From: Flavobacterium sp. DG2-3
Lineage (GTDB): Bacteria; Bacteroidota; Bacteroidia; Flavobacteriales; Flavobacteriaceae
Length of the DNA stretch: 64,000 nucleotides
NCBI RefSeq assembly: GCF_030730925.1
Contig: NZ_JAVAMB010000001.1
Coordinates: 248,001-312,000 of the forward strand
Reading direction: 5' to 3'
Notes under the pieces: model-generated
Told to the model about the DNA's origin: nothing
The model's input: only the letters and a program-made list of their open reading frames with translations
The model's database searches: none
Shown: one piece after another, positions 7,568 through 15,735 of the stretch
Position numbering within the stretch: position 1 is the first letter of the stretch
How the letters are laid out: each line of letters begins with the position of its first letter
Position numbers and translations under genes: made by a program

Positions 7568-7600
7568 TTTGCTTTATTAGCACATTATTAAGTACTTTTG
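7568..7600 (+). promoter_or_regulatory. gpsA promoter
   Basis: TTTG at 7568-7571, 21 nt spacer, then TACTTTTG at 7593-7600, matching the Bacteroidota TTG/TAnnTTTG consensus. The leader to the ATG at 7619 is only about 12 nt. Confidence 0.65.
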
Positions 7601-7618
7601 TTTTAAATTATTAAAATA

Positions 7619-8614
7619 ATGAGCGAAAATTTAAAATTTGCAGTGATTGGTGGTGGAAGTTGGGCAACGGCAATTGCGAAAATGTTGTGTGTAAATCTTT
7701 CCGAAATTTCGTGGTACATGCGCAATGATGCTGCTATAGAGCACCTTCAGAAGTACAAACACAATCCAAACTACTTAAGTTCTGTTGAATTTGATACTAA
7801 AAAACTCAAATTAACCAACAATATAAACGAGGCGATAGAATATGCAGATTATATCATCTTTGCAATTCCGTCTGCTTTCCTTGATGCTGAATTAAAAAAC
7901 ATGACGGTTTCTTTGGCTGATAAAATCATTTTTTCTGCGATTAAAGGAATTGTTCCTGAAACTAGCTTAATTGTTGGTGAACATTTCCACATTCAATACG
8001 ACATTCCTTATTACAATATTGGCGTAATTACAGGACCTTGTCACGCAGAAGAAGTTGCTCTTGAGAGACTTTCATACTTAACAATTGCCTGCGGTGATCC
8101 TGACAAAGCTAAAACGGTCGCTAAAACACTTTCTGGAAATTACATTAAAGCTAAAATTTCAGACGATATTATCGGAACTGAATATGCGGCAATGCTGAAA
8201 AACATTTATTCTATTGCGGCAGGAATTGCTCACGGTTTGGGTTATGGAGATAACTTTCAGTCGGTTTTAATGAGTAATGCGATTCGCGAAATGAAGAAAT
8301 TCATTAGAAAAGTGCATAAAATGAAACGTAACATCAATGATTCAGCTTATCTGGGCGATTTATTGGTTACAGGATATTCGGTTTTCTCGAGAAATAGAAT
8401 GTTCGGAAATATGATTGGAAAAGGCTACACCGTAAAATCTGCTATGATGGAGATGAGCATGGTTGCTGAAGGTTACTATGCTACAAAAAGTGCTTATAAA
8501 TTAAATCAGGGTTATGGTGCTAAAACGCCAATTATCGATGCGGTTTATGCAGTTTTATATGAAGGTAAAGATGCAAAATCTGTGTTTAGAAAATTAACGG
8601 AGTCTTTGGATTAA
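7619..8614 (+). CDS. gpsA: NAD(P)H-dependent glycerol-3-phosphate dehydrogenase
   Basis: 331 residues, standard length. The N-terminal nucleotide loop is AVIGGGSWATAIAK; VITGPCHAEEVA is the substrate-site motif (usually SGPSFAxE), and ALKNIYSIAAGIAHGLGYGDN-like sequence (AAMLKNIYSIAAGIAHG, about residues 190-206) carries the catalytic Lys. It reduces dihydroxyacetone phosphate to sn-glycerol 3-phosphate for phospholipid synthesis in the cytoplasm. It has its own promoter and is followed by a terminator, so it is probably monocistronic. Confidence 0.95.
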   Translation: MSENLKFAVIGGGSWATAIAKMLCVNLSEISWYMRNDAAIEHLQKYKHNPNYLSSVEFDTKKLKLTNNINEAIEYADYIIFAIPSAFLDAELKNMTVSLADKIIFSAIKGIVPETSLIVGEHFHIQYDIPYYNIGVITGPCHAEEVALERLSYLTIACGDPDKAKTVAKTLSGNYIKAKISDDIIGTEYAAMLKNIYSIAAGIAHGLGYGDNFQSVLMSNAIREMKKFIRKVHKMKRNINDSAYLGDLLVTGYSVFSRNRMFGNMIGKGYTVKSAMMEMSMVAEGYYATKSAYKLNQGYGAKTPIIDAVYAVLYEGKDAKSVFRKLTESLD

Positions 8615-8630
8615 GTTTTCTTTATAAAAT

Positions 8631-8754
8631 AGAAACAAGAAGCAAGAAAAAAGACTTTTACGTTGAAATAAAAAAAGAGCCAAACCGAATTTCAGTCTTG
8701 CCTCTTTTTTACTCTATTTCTAAAAAGTCTTTTTTCTTGCTTCTTGCTTCTTCC
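8631..8754. repeat. Nested inverted repeat after gpsA with terminator core
   Basis: Outer arms of about 30 nt (8631-8660, starting AGAAACAAGAAGCAAG, and 8721-8754, ending CTTGCTTCTTGCTTC) enclose an inner hairpin, AAAAAAGAG (8671-8679) with CTCTTTTTT (8702-8710). The inner part is a bidirectional intrinsic terminator between the convergent gpsA and 135-residue genes. Confidence 0.75.
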
Positions 8755-8760
8755 AAAACA

Positions 8761-9168
8761 CTACTTAACCATTACCCCCTCAACAAACAAAATCGGAACT
8801 TCTTCTGTATTGTTTTCGTCAAGCGAATTGGCTTTAAAAGTAAACTTCTTGTCGTACAAAGTATTTCCGATAAAGAAAGTCACCATGAATTCGTTATTTA
8901 ATGCTAAAAGGCTTTTTTCAACCAATTCGATTTTTACAACCGAAACAGACGGAACCTCAACAAAAGCGTGACGCAGAATCGATGTTTTTTTCATTTCGCC
9001 GTCTATAGTTCCGAAAGCTTTCGAAACTACCATTACGCTGTCTAGATTAAAGTCGCTGTCGTTTACTAAATATGCGTACCACACTTTTTCCATAAAATCG
9101 TCACTCCATTCCTGCACTGCAGCAAGAAATACGTTTTCAACTTCTGGAATAATTATATCTTTTTTCAT
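8761..9168 (-). CDS. Conserved hypothetical protein next to pheS
   Basis: 135 residues, cytoplasmic, acidic, with no motif I recognise. The composition (alternating hydrophobic strands such as MVTFFIGNTLYDKKFTFKAN) suggests a small beta-rich fold. It lies 104 nt downstream of pheS on the same strand and may be co-transcribed. My recollection is that flavobacteria keep an unknown gene of this size beside pheS, but I cannot confirm that here. Confidence 0.7.
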   Translation of the reverse strand: MKKDIIIPEVENVFLAAVQEWSDDFMEKVWYAYLVNDSDFNLDSVMVVSKAFGTIDGEMKKTSILRHAFVEVPSVSVVKIELVEKSLLALNNEFMVTFFIGNTLYDKKFTFKANSLDENNTEEVPILFVEGVMVK

Positions 9169-9272
9169 TTTTATTAAATTTTAAAAACCTTTGTCAAAGC
9201 CTAGACTTCAACAAAGGTTTGTTATTATAAATGATTAAAGATTTAGAATAATCTAAAATCAGAAATCTAAAA

Positions 9273-10292
9273 TTATATGTTGGCTTTAAACTGCTCTAAG
9301 AAACGAACATCATTTTCGTAGAACATACGGATATCGCCAATTTGGTATAAAAGCATTGCGATACGCTCTACACCCATTCCGAAAGCAAATCCGTTGTATT
9401 CGTCTGGATTAATGTCACAGTTTTTCAAAACGTTTGGATCTACCATTCCGCAACCTCCAATTTCCAACCAGCCCGTTCCTTTAGTGATTCTATAATCGGT
9501 TTCTGTTTTTAGTCCCCAATAAATATCAATTTCGGCACTTGGTTCTGTAAACGGGAAATAAGACGGACGAAGACGAATCTTAGATTTTCCGAACATTTCT
9601 TTAGTGAAATAAAGCAACGTTTGTTTCAAATCTGCGAAAGAAACATCTTTGTCAATGTACAATCCTTCCACTTGATGGAAAATACAGTGCGAACGAGACG
9701 AAATCGCTTCGTTACGGAAAACACGTCCTGGAGAAATGGTACGAATCGGCGGTTTGTGATTTTCCATATAACGCACCTGAACAGAGGATGTATGCGTGCG
9801 CAACAACACGTCAGGGTTTGTCTGAATGAAAAACGTATCCTGCATATCACGCGCTGGGTGATATTCTGGCAAGTTTAATGCCGTAAAGTTATGCCAGTCG
9901 TCTTCGATTTCTGGACCTTCAGAAACGTTGAATCCGATATTCGCAAAAATATCAATAATCTGATTTTTAACGATAGAAATCGGGTGACGAGAACCAATAA
10001 TTACCGGTTCTGCCGCACGCGTTAAATCTCCAAAAATTCCTTTTGATTCTTCTTTACTTTCAAGCTCTTCCTGAATCGATTTTACTCTTTCTTCAGCAAC
10101 CGCTTTCAAAGTATTCATTACTTGTCCAAAATCTTTTTTCTGGTCGTTCGGAATATTTTTAAACTCATTGAAAAGTTCTTTTACTAAACCTTTACTTCCT
10201 AAATATTTAATACGGAACTTCTCTAAAGATTCTTTGTTTTTTTCATTAAAGGCTTTTGCTTCCTCTATGTGTTGTTTTATCTTGTCTATCAT
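9273..10292 (-). CDS. pheS: Phenylalanyl-tRNA synthetase alpha subunit
   Basis: 339 residues, standard length. An N-terminal coiled-coil arm (about 1-90) binds tRNA; class II motif 2 is seen as RTHTSSVQVRYM ... GRVFRNEAISSRSHCIFHQVEG, and motif 3 as GFAFGMGVERIAMLLYQI. With PheT (not in this window) it charges tRNA-Phe. GGAGG lies 3 nt before the ATG, unusually close for a working Shine-Dalgarno site. A -7 element TAAATTTG is on the reverse strand at 10315-10322. Confidence 0.96.
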   Translation of the reverse strand: MIDKIKQHIEEAKAFNEKNKESLEKFRIKYLGSKGLVKELFNEFKNIPNDQKKDFGQVMNTLKAVAEERVKSIQEELESKEESKGIFGDLTRAAEPVIIGSRHPISIVKNQIIDIFANIGFNVSEGPEIEDDWHNFTALNLPEYHPARDMQDTFFIQTNPDVLLRTHTSSVQVRYMENHKPPIRTISPGRVFRNEAISSRSHCIFHQVEGLYIDKDVSFADLKQTLLYFTKEMFGKSKIRLRPSYFPFTEPSAEIDIYWGLKTETDYRITKGTGWLEIGGCGMVDPNVLKNCDINPDEYNGFAFGMGVERIAMLLYQIGDIRMFYENDVRFLEQFKANI

Positions 10293-10314
10293 TTTCCTCC
10301 AATGCTTGAGAATA

Positions 10315-10322
10315 CAAATTTA
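10315..10322 (-). promoter_or_regulatory. -7 element upstream of pheS
   Basis: TAAATTTG on the reverse strand fits TAnnTTTG and lies 22 nt upstream of the pheS ATG. No TTG is found at the expected -33 distance. Confidence 0.4.
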
Positions 10323-10468
10323 AGTATTTTGTTTAAAGTTTAATGTTTAAAGTTCAAAGTTTCCTTCTTTAAATGTTTTTCAACAATTAAAACAGGCAGA
10401 AGTTAAATTCAGTTTGCATTAGTTATTTAGTTCAAAATACTGAACACTAAAAAACTGATTTCTGAACA

Positions 10469-10825
10469 CTAATCTATTAATTTTCTTTCTAAAAAATAAT
10501 TTACAATCGCTTCTTTCATCAAAACCGATTGTTCACCAGCTTTTAAAGGCGGCAGTTCTTCTTTTACTCTATAATGTGGCCAGCCTTCTTCATCAAAATA
10601 TTCGAATTCGTAAAATCCGTATGGTTCTAATAATCGACAGATTGCGATGTGCATTAAGTTCAGTTTTTCGTCTTTTTTGTATTCACGGTGTACTTTTCCG
10701 TATTCCTGAACGCCGATTAGGTAAATTATGGCATCTAAATCTAAATCTTCGCCTTGCGAAAATTGATTAGAAAGTATATCAACGAGCTTTTCCCATCGCT
10801 CTTTTAATTGTGTATCTCTGGACAT
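10469..10825 (-). CDS. Conserved hypothetical protein, 118 residues
   Basis: No signal peptide or membrane segment. Contains IIYLIGVQEYGKVHREYKKDEK and ICRLLEPYGFYEFEYFDEEGWPHY, with many aromatic and acidic residues; mostly helical by composition. I do not recognise the family. It is 176 nt upstream of pheS on the same strand; the gap holds AT-rich repeat-like sequence. Function unknown. Confidence 0.75.
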   Translation of the reverse strand: MSRDTQLKERWEKLVDILSNQFSQGEDLDLDAIIYLIGVQEYGKVHREYKKDEKLNLMHIAICRLLEPYGFYEFEYFDEEGWPHYRVKEELPPLKAGEQSVLMKEAIVNYFLERKLID

Positions 10826-11075
10826 TTTAATTTATGATTTTTGATTGTAGATTTTAGATTGCGAAGTGATTTGAATATTTCTAAAAATATCGAAACTGCA
10901 ATCTGAACTCTAAAATATGAAGTCGCAAAGATACATACTCTTTACATATAATGCATATATATGCGTTGTAGTTGTTTTTAAACACATAGAATCATAGGAT
11001 TTAGCATGCCCAAAAAGGCGTTTCACTTATTTTAAAACAAACATAGCTATGTGTTTAAAATTCCATCCCAAAAAA

Positions 11076-11190
11076 CCTTTGTCACTTTGCCCTCTGAACC
11101 TCTGTCCCTGAAAAAAAATCCATCTCAAAGAAAAACCCTTTGCCACTTTGCCACTTTGAACCTCTGTCACTAAAAAAATCTATCTTTGCA
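11076..11190 (+). repeat. Tandem duplication overlapping the cvpA promoter
   Basis: Two units of about 55 nt begin CCTTTGTCACTTTGCC (from 11076) and CCTTTGCCACTTTGCC (from 11137). Both continue with TGAACCTCTGTC, an A-run and ATC(C/T)ATCT. Only the second ends in a good -7 element (TATCTTTG); the first has CATCTCAAAG there. Confidence 0.6.
11155..11188 (+). promoter_or_regulatory. cvpA promoter
   Basis: TTTG at 11155-11158, 22-nt spacer, TATCTTTG at 11181-11188, then CACC; the ATG follows 26 nt downstream at 11215. Confidence 0.65.
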
Positions 11191-11214
11191 CCACATTAAA
11201 CACCAAACCAGAAC

Positions 11215-11760
11215 ATGAGTTTTTTTGATATTATCGTTGCCGTTCTTTTATGTTATAGTTTATACAAAGGCATCAAAAACGGACTTTTTGTAGAAGTCGC
11301 TTCTTTTATTTCGTTGCTTTTAGGAATTTACCTTGCCATTAAATTTTCTTCCTTAATGACGGGAATGATTTCAAAACACGTGTCTTGGAATCCGACTAAT
11401 ATTCAAATCACCGCTTTTATCCTGACTTTTATTCTCGTTGTAATCGGCGTTTATTTTTTAGCGAAAATCTTAACCGGAATTGCCGATTTTGCGATGTTAG
11501 GCTGGATGAACAAACTAGGGGGCGGATTTTTCAGGGTTTTAAAAACGATTCTGATCTTGAGTATTTTCATTGCTTTATTCGAAAAAATAAACTTCAATAA
11601 CACTTTTGCCAAAAAGGAAACTTTGGATTCTTATGTTTTTTATAATCCCGTGAAAAAAGTGGCTGCTTTTGTTTATCCGTCGATTGAAAAATGGTATGAA
11701 AGTTTTAAAAAAGAGCATTCTCAAAAACCAGAAGAAAAAGAAAATTCTGAGAACGAATAA
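11215..11760 (+). CDS. CvpA family inner-membrane protein
   Basis: 181 residues with four predicted membrane helices (about 4-20, 27-47, 62-86, 100-122), and a charged Lys/Glu-rich C-terminal tail. The start FFDIIVAVLLCYSLYKGIKNGLFVE and the LGGGFFRVLKTIL segment fit the CvpA/colicin V production family, which is involved in membrane-linked processes of unsettled mechanism. It has its own promoter and is followed directly by a hairpin array. The gene symbol is left blank because function in this phylum is not established. Confidence 0.85.
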   Translation: MSFFDIIVAVLLCYSLYKGIKNGLFVEVASFISLLLGIYLAIKFSSLMTGMISKHVSWNPTNIQITAFILTFILVVIGVYFLAKILTGIADFAMLGWMNKLGGGFFRVLKTILILSIFIALFEKINFNNTFAKKETLDSYVFYNPVKKVAAFVYPSIEKWYESFKKEHSQKPEEKENSENE

Positions 11761-12075
11761 AACCCCAACGGGGTTAAATGTTTATAGAAAAAAATCCACC
11801 CGAAATTATTCGACCCCGAAGGGGTCGTAAGTCTCCTCGATATTTTTTTTCTATAAACATTTGACCTTTTCAAGGTCAACTGAGCCGTACACTTTGAAGA
11901 TGTTTTTCTAAACCTCCAAAGGAGGTGAAATATTTATAGAAATTAATTACGTAAACGAAAGAGAGCTCCAGCGGAGCGACATATTTAGATTTTTACAAGA
12001 TTTAAATATGTCGCTCCGCTGGAGCTTTTTCTGTTAGATGATTTGACTTCTATAAATATTTAGCTTCTCCGAAGC
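11761..12075. repeat. Composite multi-hairpin repeat, copy 1
   Basis: A string of palindromes joined by TTTATAGAAA-type spacers: AACCCC-AAC-GGGGTT (11761-11775), CGACCCCGAAGGGGTCG (11811-11827), TGACCTTTTCAAGGTCA (11862-11878), ACCTCCAAAGGAGGT (11912-11926), a perfect 24-bp stem with arms 11964-11987 and 12003-12026 (core GCTCCAGCGGAGCGACAT), and GCTTCTCCGAAGC (12063-12075). The same modules in the same order and orientation recur at 15323-15605. The remaining ~130 nt to the AraC gene hold only AT-rich sequence. Confidence 0.85.
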
Positions 12076-12207
12076 ATTTTTATCTTGATTCTACCAAGAT
12101 TTCTAAAATAACAAATCCAAAACATTTCATTTTCAAATATTTGCAGGAAATATTTTATCTTGCTCCGTATTTCCAACAACCGATTTAATCTAAAATCAAA
12201 AACCAAT

Positions 12208-13308
12208 ATGTTGTACTTAACGGGCATTATAATTACCTTTTTTCTGGTTGTTATTCTCGCAAGCAAACGAAACAAAAGTGAAGCCGATAAAATTTTGGCA
12301 ATTTGGTTATTTTGCACCGGTTTTCATTTGTTTTTGTATTACCTGCATTATCAAAAAGATTTTGCTTCGTTTCCTTTTCTTTTAGGTTTTGAACTTCCAA
12401 TGCCGTTGCTACAAGGCCCATTTTTGTATTTGTATACTTCAGCTTTAACGAATCAGAATTTGTACAAAAAATACAATCTTTTGCATTTTCTTCCTTTTCT
12501 CATTGCTGTTTTATTTCTGATGCCGTTTTTCACACTTCCTTTTTCTGAAAAATTAAAGGTCTTCGAAAATGAAGGCAAAGGCTACGAAAATCTGATTTTG
12601 GTTTTGTACGGTTTCATTCTACTTTCTGGAATAACCTATGCTTTGCTTTCGCTAAGAAAGCTTTCCAAACACCAGAAAAATATTTCTGATCAATTTTCGT
12701 CAAGCGAAAAAATCAATCTTCGCTGGCTACAGTACTTAATTTTAGGTTCGAGTATTATTTGGTGTGTGGTTATTTTTTTTGAAGACAAATACATCTTTTC
12801 TTTTGTCGTTTTTTATCTGATGTTTATTGGCTATTTCGGAATCAAACAAGTTGGGATTTTTACCAATCAAACAATCGCCGAAAATTTAGTTTTGAATATT
12901 TCTTCTAACGAAAGCATCGAAATCGAAAATGCCGCTGAAAAAATTAAATATGAAAAATCAGGTTTAAGCAACGTTAAACTTCAATCCATTCATCAAAAAT
13001 TAACGCAGATTATGAAGGATGAAAAACTCTATAAAAACCCTGATCTGACTTTAGCCGAATTGTCTCAAAAGCTAAATATTCATCCTAACATTTTGTCACA
13101 GGTTATCAATTCGGCGGAGGGAAAAAACTTTTATGATTACATCAATTCACAACGAGTTGAAGAATTTAAAAAGCTGATTCTTCTTCCTGAAAACGAAAAA
13201 TATACTCTACTTTCGGTTGCTTTTGAATGTGGCTTCAATTCAAAAACGGCTTTTAACCGAAACTTCAAAAAAGTGACCGGACTTTCTCCTTCTGAATATT
13301 TAAAATGA
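12208..13308 (+). CDS. Membrane-anchored AraC-family regulator
   Basis: 366 residues from ATG 12208 (an in-frame TTG at 12160 would add 16 unlikely residues). About seven membrane helices fill the first 225 residues (for example LYLTGIIITFFLVVILA, LLHFLPFLIAVLFLMPFF and YIFSFVVFYLMFIGYFGI). The C-terminal 100 residues are a two-helix-turn-helix AraC domain (LTLAELSQKLNIHPNILSQV; LLSVAFECGFNSKTAFNRNF; TGLSPSEYLK). A membrane sensor fused to AraC DNA-binding is common in Bacteroidota. It may control the hydrolase and barrel genes that follow, although a repeat-rich 255-nt gap intervenes. Confidence 0.88.
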   Translation: MLYLTGIIITFFLVVILASKRNKSEADKILAIWLFCTGFHLFLYYLHYQKDFASFPFLLGFELPMPLLQGPFLYLYTSALTNQNLYKKYNLLHFLPFLIAVLFLMPFFTLPFSEKLKVFENEGKGYENLILVLYGFILLSGITYALLSLRKLSKHQKNISDQFSSSEKINLRWLQYLILGSSIIWCVVIFFEDKYIFSFVVFYLMFIGYFGIKQVGIFTNQTIAENLVLNISSNESIEIENAAEKIKYEKSGLSNVKLQSIHQKLTQIMKDEKLYKNPDLTLAELSQKLNIHPNILSQVINSAEGKNFYDYINSQRVEEFKKLILLPENEKYTLLSVAFECGFNSKTAFNRNFKKVTGLSPSEYLK

Positions 13309-13311
13309 CTA

Positions 13312-13376
13312 AACCATATAAGTCGTATAAGATAATTTAAGTTTTGCTAAAATGAACTTACATGACTTATATGGTT
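13312..13376. repeat. Palindromic repeat (AACCATATAAGT type)
   Basis: AACCATATAAGTCGTATAAG at 13312-13331 pairs with an inverted copy ending GACTTATATGGTT at 13364-13376. A second copy is at 20433-20511. Confidence 0.7.
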
Positions 13377-13384
13377 AGAAAAAA

Positions 13385-13482
13385 TTTTGCGACTTCGCTC
13401 CCGATAGTTATCGGGATTGCGAGCAAATTTCGGTAGTGAAAAAACTTAGAAGCTTAGCCCCTTAGCATCTTAGAACCTTAAA
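13385..13482. repeat. TTTGCGACTTCGC element followed by CTTAG units
   Basis: TTTTGCGACTTCGCTCCCGA leads into a CCCGATAGTTATCGGGA palindrome and GCGAGCAAATTT (13385-13430). CTTAGAAGCTTAG-type units follow at 13444-13480. Both families recur elsewhere in the window. Confidence 0.6.
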
Positions 13483-13510
13483 AAAAAAGCCCCACCTTAC
13501 AAGTTGGGGC
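13481..13510 (-). terminator. Minus-strand intrinsic terminator with no matching gene
   Basis: GCCCCACCTT (13489-13498) pairs with AAGTTGGGGC (13501-13510) with one mismatch. On the reverse strand the stem is followed by eight T (plus-strand A-run 13481-13488); on the plus strand no T-run follows. A second small hairpin, CCAG-N7-CTGG, lies next to it at 13513-13527. No minus-strand gene ends here, so it may close a small or antisense RNA. Confidence 0.55.
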
Positions 13511-13563
13511 GACCAGCATAGTACTGGAGCGCATCTTTGCAGAAATTTTAATCAATTCTTGCA

Positions 13564-14565
13564 ATGAAAACCAACTTACTTTACTCAGCTGTAATAGCTG
13601 TTTTAATTTTCTTTTTTATTGGATGTGAAAATGAAAATAACATTAATGAATCGGGATATTTAGTTCCGAAAACCGTCGATGAAGATCCTTCGATTCCTTC
13701 GATTTTTGTAAACGGGACACAACTGCATGCTGAAACTTTCGGAAACTCAAATAATCCGATGCTCATCTTTTTACACGGCGGTCCAGGTTCTGATTACCGA
13801 AACGGATTAAACGTACAAGAACTTGCCGATGACGGTTATTACGTCATTTTTTACGATCAGCGTGGTTCGGGATTATCCAAACGTCACAATAAAAAAAGTT
13901 ATTCGATTCAACTGGTTTTAGATGATTTAACTGCGGTTATCGAATATTACAGAACTTCTCCCAATCAGAAAGTATTTCTGTTTGGACATTCTTGGGGCGC
14001 CATGCTCGGAACGGCATATGTGAATTCGTATCCTGATAAAATTGATGGCTTAATCTTGGCAGAACCAGGCGGACTCAACAAAAATCTGCTAGACGAATAT
14101 GGCGAAATGAGCCGGAAAATCAACATTTTTTCTGAAGTGACAAGTAATCTTTTGTATGTCGATCAATTTATAACCGGAAAAGAAAATCAGCATGCTATTT
14201 TAGATTATAAATACGGAATCTCATCGAGTTTTTCTTATGCAAAAGGCAATACCGAAGGAATTCTGGGACCTTCTCCGTTTTGGAGAATCGGAACCACGGT
14301 TTTAGAAAGTTTTATCGATATTTCAGAAAATGATGGTTTTGATTTCACCACTAATCTCGATCAATATCAGACTAATGTTTTGTTTTTATATGGCGAATTA
14401 AATGAATCTTACGGATTGAGTTTTGCACAAAAAGAAGCCGCTTATTTTCCTGTTTCTGAAATTGAAGAAGTAAAAGGAACTGGCCATGAAATGATTTATT
14501 TCAAATGGGAAAATGTCGAGCCTTTAGTATTGAATTATTTAAATAATCTAAAAGAACAGCCATGA
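13564..14565 (+). CDS. Lipoprotein alpha/beta hydrolase (proline iminopeptidase-like)
   Basis: 333 residues. A lipoprotein signal ends FFFIGC (Cys20). The alpha/beta hydrolase core shows the HGGPGSD oxyanion loop, FYDQRGSGLS (typical of proline iminopeptidases), the nucleophile elbow GHSWG, and a late GTGHEM supplying the His. Activity on N-terminal proline peptides or related amides/esters is inferred from family. The acidic/Asn-rich residues after the Cys (ENENN) could act as a surface export signal, which is uncertain. The stop overlaps the next gene's start (ATGA at 14562), so both are translated from one message. Confidence 0.85.
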   Translation: MKTNLLYSAVIAVLIFFFIGCENENNINESGYLVPKTVDEDPSIPSIFVNGTQLHAETFGNSNNPMLIFLHGGPGSDYRNGLNVQELADDGYYVIFYDQRGSGLSKRHNKKSYSIQLVLDDLTAVIEYYRTSPNQKVFLFGHSWGAMLGTAYVNSYPDKIDGLILAEPGGLNKNLLDEYGEMSRKINIFSEVTSNLLYVDQFITGKENQHAILDYKYGISSSFSYAKGNTEGILGPSPFWRIGTTVLESFIDISENDGFDFTTNLDQYQTNVLFLYGELNESYGLSFAQKEAAYFPVSEIEEVKGTGHEMIYFKWENVEPLVLNYLNNLKEQP

Positions 14566-15236
14566 AAGCAATAGTAGCATTAATCACGTTTCTCCTTTCA
14601 TTTCTCACTTCCAACATTTTACAATCGCAAACCATTAATTGGGAAAATTTGAAAAGTGAAGAAAGACATATCTTGAATGTCAATGCTGGTTGGGATTATA
14701 GTTTTGTTTACGGACTAAGTTACGGTTATCATCTAAAAACCAAAATGCCAATTATTCTCGAAAGTTCAATTTCTTTTGCATCAGGCGAAATTATTTTCGA
14801 TGATTTTAAAACCAAAATCGGCGGACAGGTCAATGTTTATAAAATTGAAAATTTCCGTTTTAACGCAGCAGTTCACGGAATTTACAGACGTTACGGAAAT
14901 CCGATTGTGACTTTACAAAATTTTGGTGCCGATGCTTCGATTACAATGGGCTATTATAAACCGAAATGGTTTGTCGCAGGAGAATTCGGTTTTGATAAAG
15001 CTATTGTAACCCATTTCAAACATTCTGAAATTTATAAAGATGTTTATCCAGAAGTTAAAAATGGCTGGTACGAACCCACAACGGGAGGGAATTTTAATTT
15101 CGGAGTTCAAGGCGGTTATTCTTTCGGCAAAAGCGATCTCACTTTAAGAGCCGGAAAAGTAATGACACAAGATTTTAAAACCACGCCTATGATTCCGTTT
15201 TATGTGCAATTAGGATATAATTATAAATTGGATTAA
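14562..15236 (+). CDS. Small outer-membrane beta-barrel protein
   Basis: 224 residues with a signal peptide (cleavage after about residue 23, LQSQ). The rest alternates aromatic and polar residues in strands ending with FYVQLGYNYKL, the profile of an outer-membrane barrel. I do not recognise a named family. It is translationally coupled to the upstream hydrolase, suggesting a shared envelope function. The plus-strand unit ends here, followed by a repeat array. Confidence 0.75.
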   Translation: MKAIVALITFLLSFLTSNILQSQTINWENLKSEERHILNVNAGWDYSFVYGLSYGYHLKTKMPIILESSISFASGEIIFDDFKTKIGGQVNVYKIENFRFNAAVHGIYRRYGNPIVTLQNFGADASITMGYYKPKWFVAGEFGFDKAIVTHFKHSEIYKDVYPEVKNGWYEPTTGGNFNFGVQGGYSFGKSDLTLRAGKVMTQDFKTTPMIPFYVQLGYNYKLD

Positions 15237-15735
15237 TTAATTGATTCGATACAAAGTTTAAACCCAACAGGTTTTAAAAACCTGTCGGGTTTACTCGACT
15301 TACAGTTAATCCTGAAGAGATTATATGTTTATAGGAAAAATTTACGCACCTAATTATTCGACCCCTTCGGGGTCGTACGTCTAGACAATGTCACTTTCTA
15401 TAAATATTTGACCTTTTCAAGGTCAGAAGTAATAAGAAGAAAACTCCGGAGGAGTGAAATATTTATAGAAATTAAATCATGCCATTATAAAAGAGCTCCA
15501 GCGGAGCGACATATAAATTTATTTCTAATTAATAATATGTCGCTCCGCTGGAGCTTTACATTTTTGAACATTTGTTTTCTATAAATATGACGCTTCTCCG
15601 AAGCATTTTTAACAACAAATTCCAACAGGTTTTAGAAACCTGTCGGGTTTATCATATCGTTTGTCAGGCTGAGCGGAGTCGAAGCCACGCCCCAATTGGC
15701 ACGCCCTTCGACTTCGCTCAGGGTGACAAATGTAT
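15237..15735. other. 499-nt gap filled with repeats
   Basis: Order: an ACAGGTTTTAAAAACCTGT palindrome (15261-15292), composite multi-hairpin repeat copy 2 (15323-15605), a second ACAGGTTTTAGAAACCTGT palindrome (15621-15651), and a CTGAGCGGAGTCGAAG/CTTCGACTTCGCTCAG inverted repeat (15661-15729). The two ACAGG elements flank the composite repeat in direct orientation. No gene seen. Confidence 0.8.
15323..15605. repeat. Composite multi-hairpin repeat, copy 2
   Basis: Contains CGACCCCTTCGGGGTCG (15359-15375), TGACCTTTTCAAGGTCA, ACTCCGGAGGAGT, a long stem with arms 15494-15514 and 15535-15555 (core GCTCCAGCGGAGCGACATA), and GCTTCTCCGAAGC. The spacers again read TTTATAGAAA or TTTCTATAAATATTTGA. 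It is a direct repeat of 11761-12075, 3.5 kb away, with compensatory changes within stems. Confidence 0.85.

Larger units (their letters stand above)
7217..7618. other. 402-nt gap: repeat, terminator, gpsA promoter
   Basis: The first 130 nt (7219-7347) are a repeat built from TTCCAAATT and its inverse GGAATTTGG, related to the hairpin at 48703-48755. A terminator hairpin follows at 7348-7383. The rest is AT-rich leader ending in the gpsA promoter at 7568-7600. I see no gene or RNA in it. Confidence 0.7.
10826..11214. other. 389-nt gap: three repeat types and the cvpA promoter
   Basis: 10835-10920 holds an imperfect inverted repeat (AGATTGCGAAGT against ACTGCAATCT). 10981-11055 is a palindromic element with ACACATAGAATCATAG and CATAGCTATGTGTTT arms, also present at 28325-28380 and 30983-31061. 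11076-11190 is an imperfect tandem duplication ending in the cvpA promoter. No gene seen. Confidence 0.65.

Noticed and set aside
11761..12075. Insertion sequence or retron-like element
   Set aside because: No transposase or reverse transcriptase ORF is present; it is a string of short palindromes only.
12160..12207. Upstream TTG start for the AraC regulator
   Set aside because: The 16 extra residues are charged and would precede the first membrane helix; ATG 12208 starts the helix naturally.
13489..13510. Terminator of the AraC gene on the plus strand
   Set aside because: No T-run follows on the plus strand; the T-run lies on the reverse strand, so it is oriented the other way.
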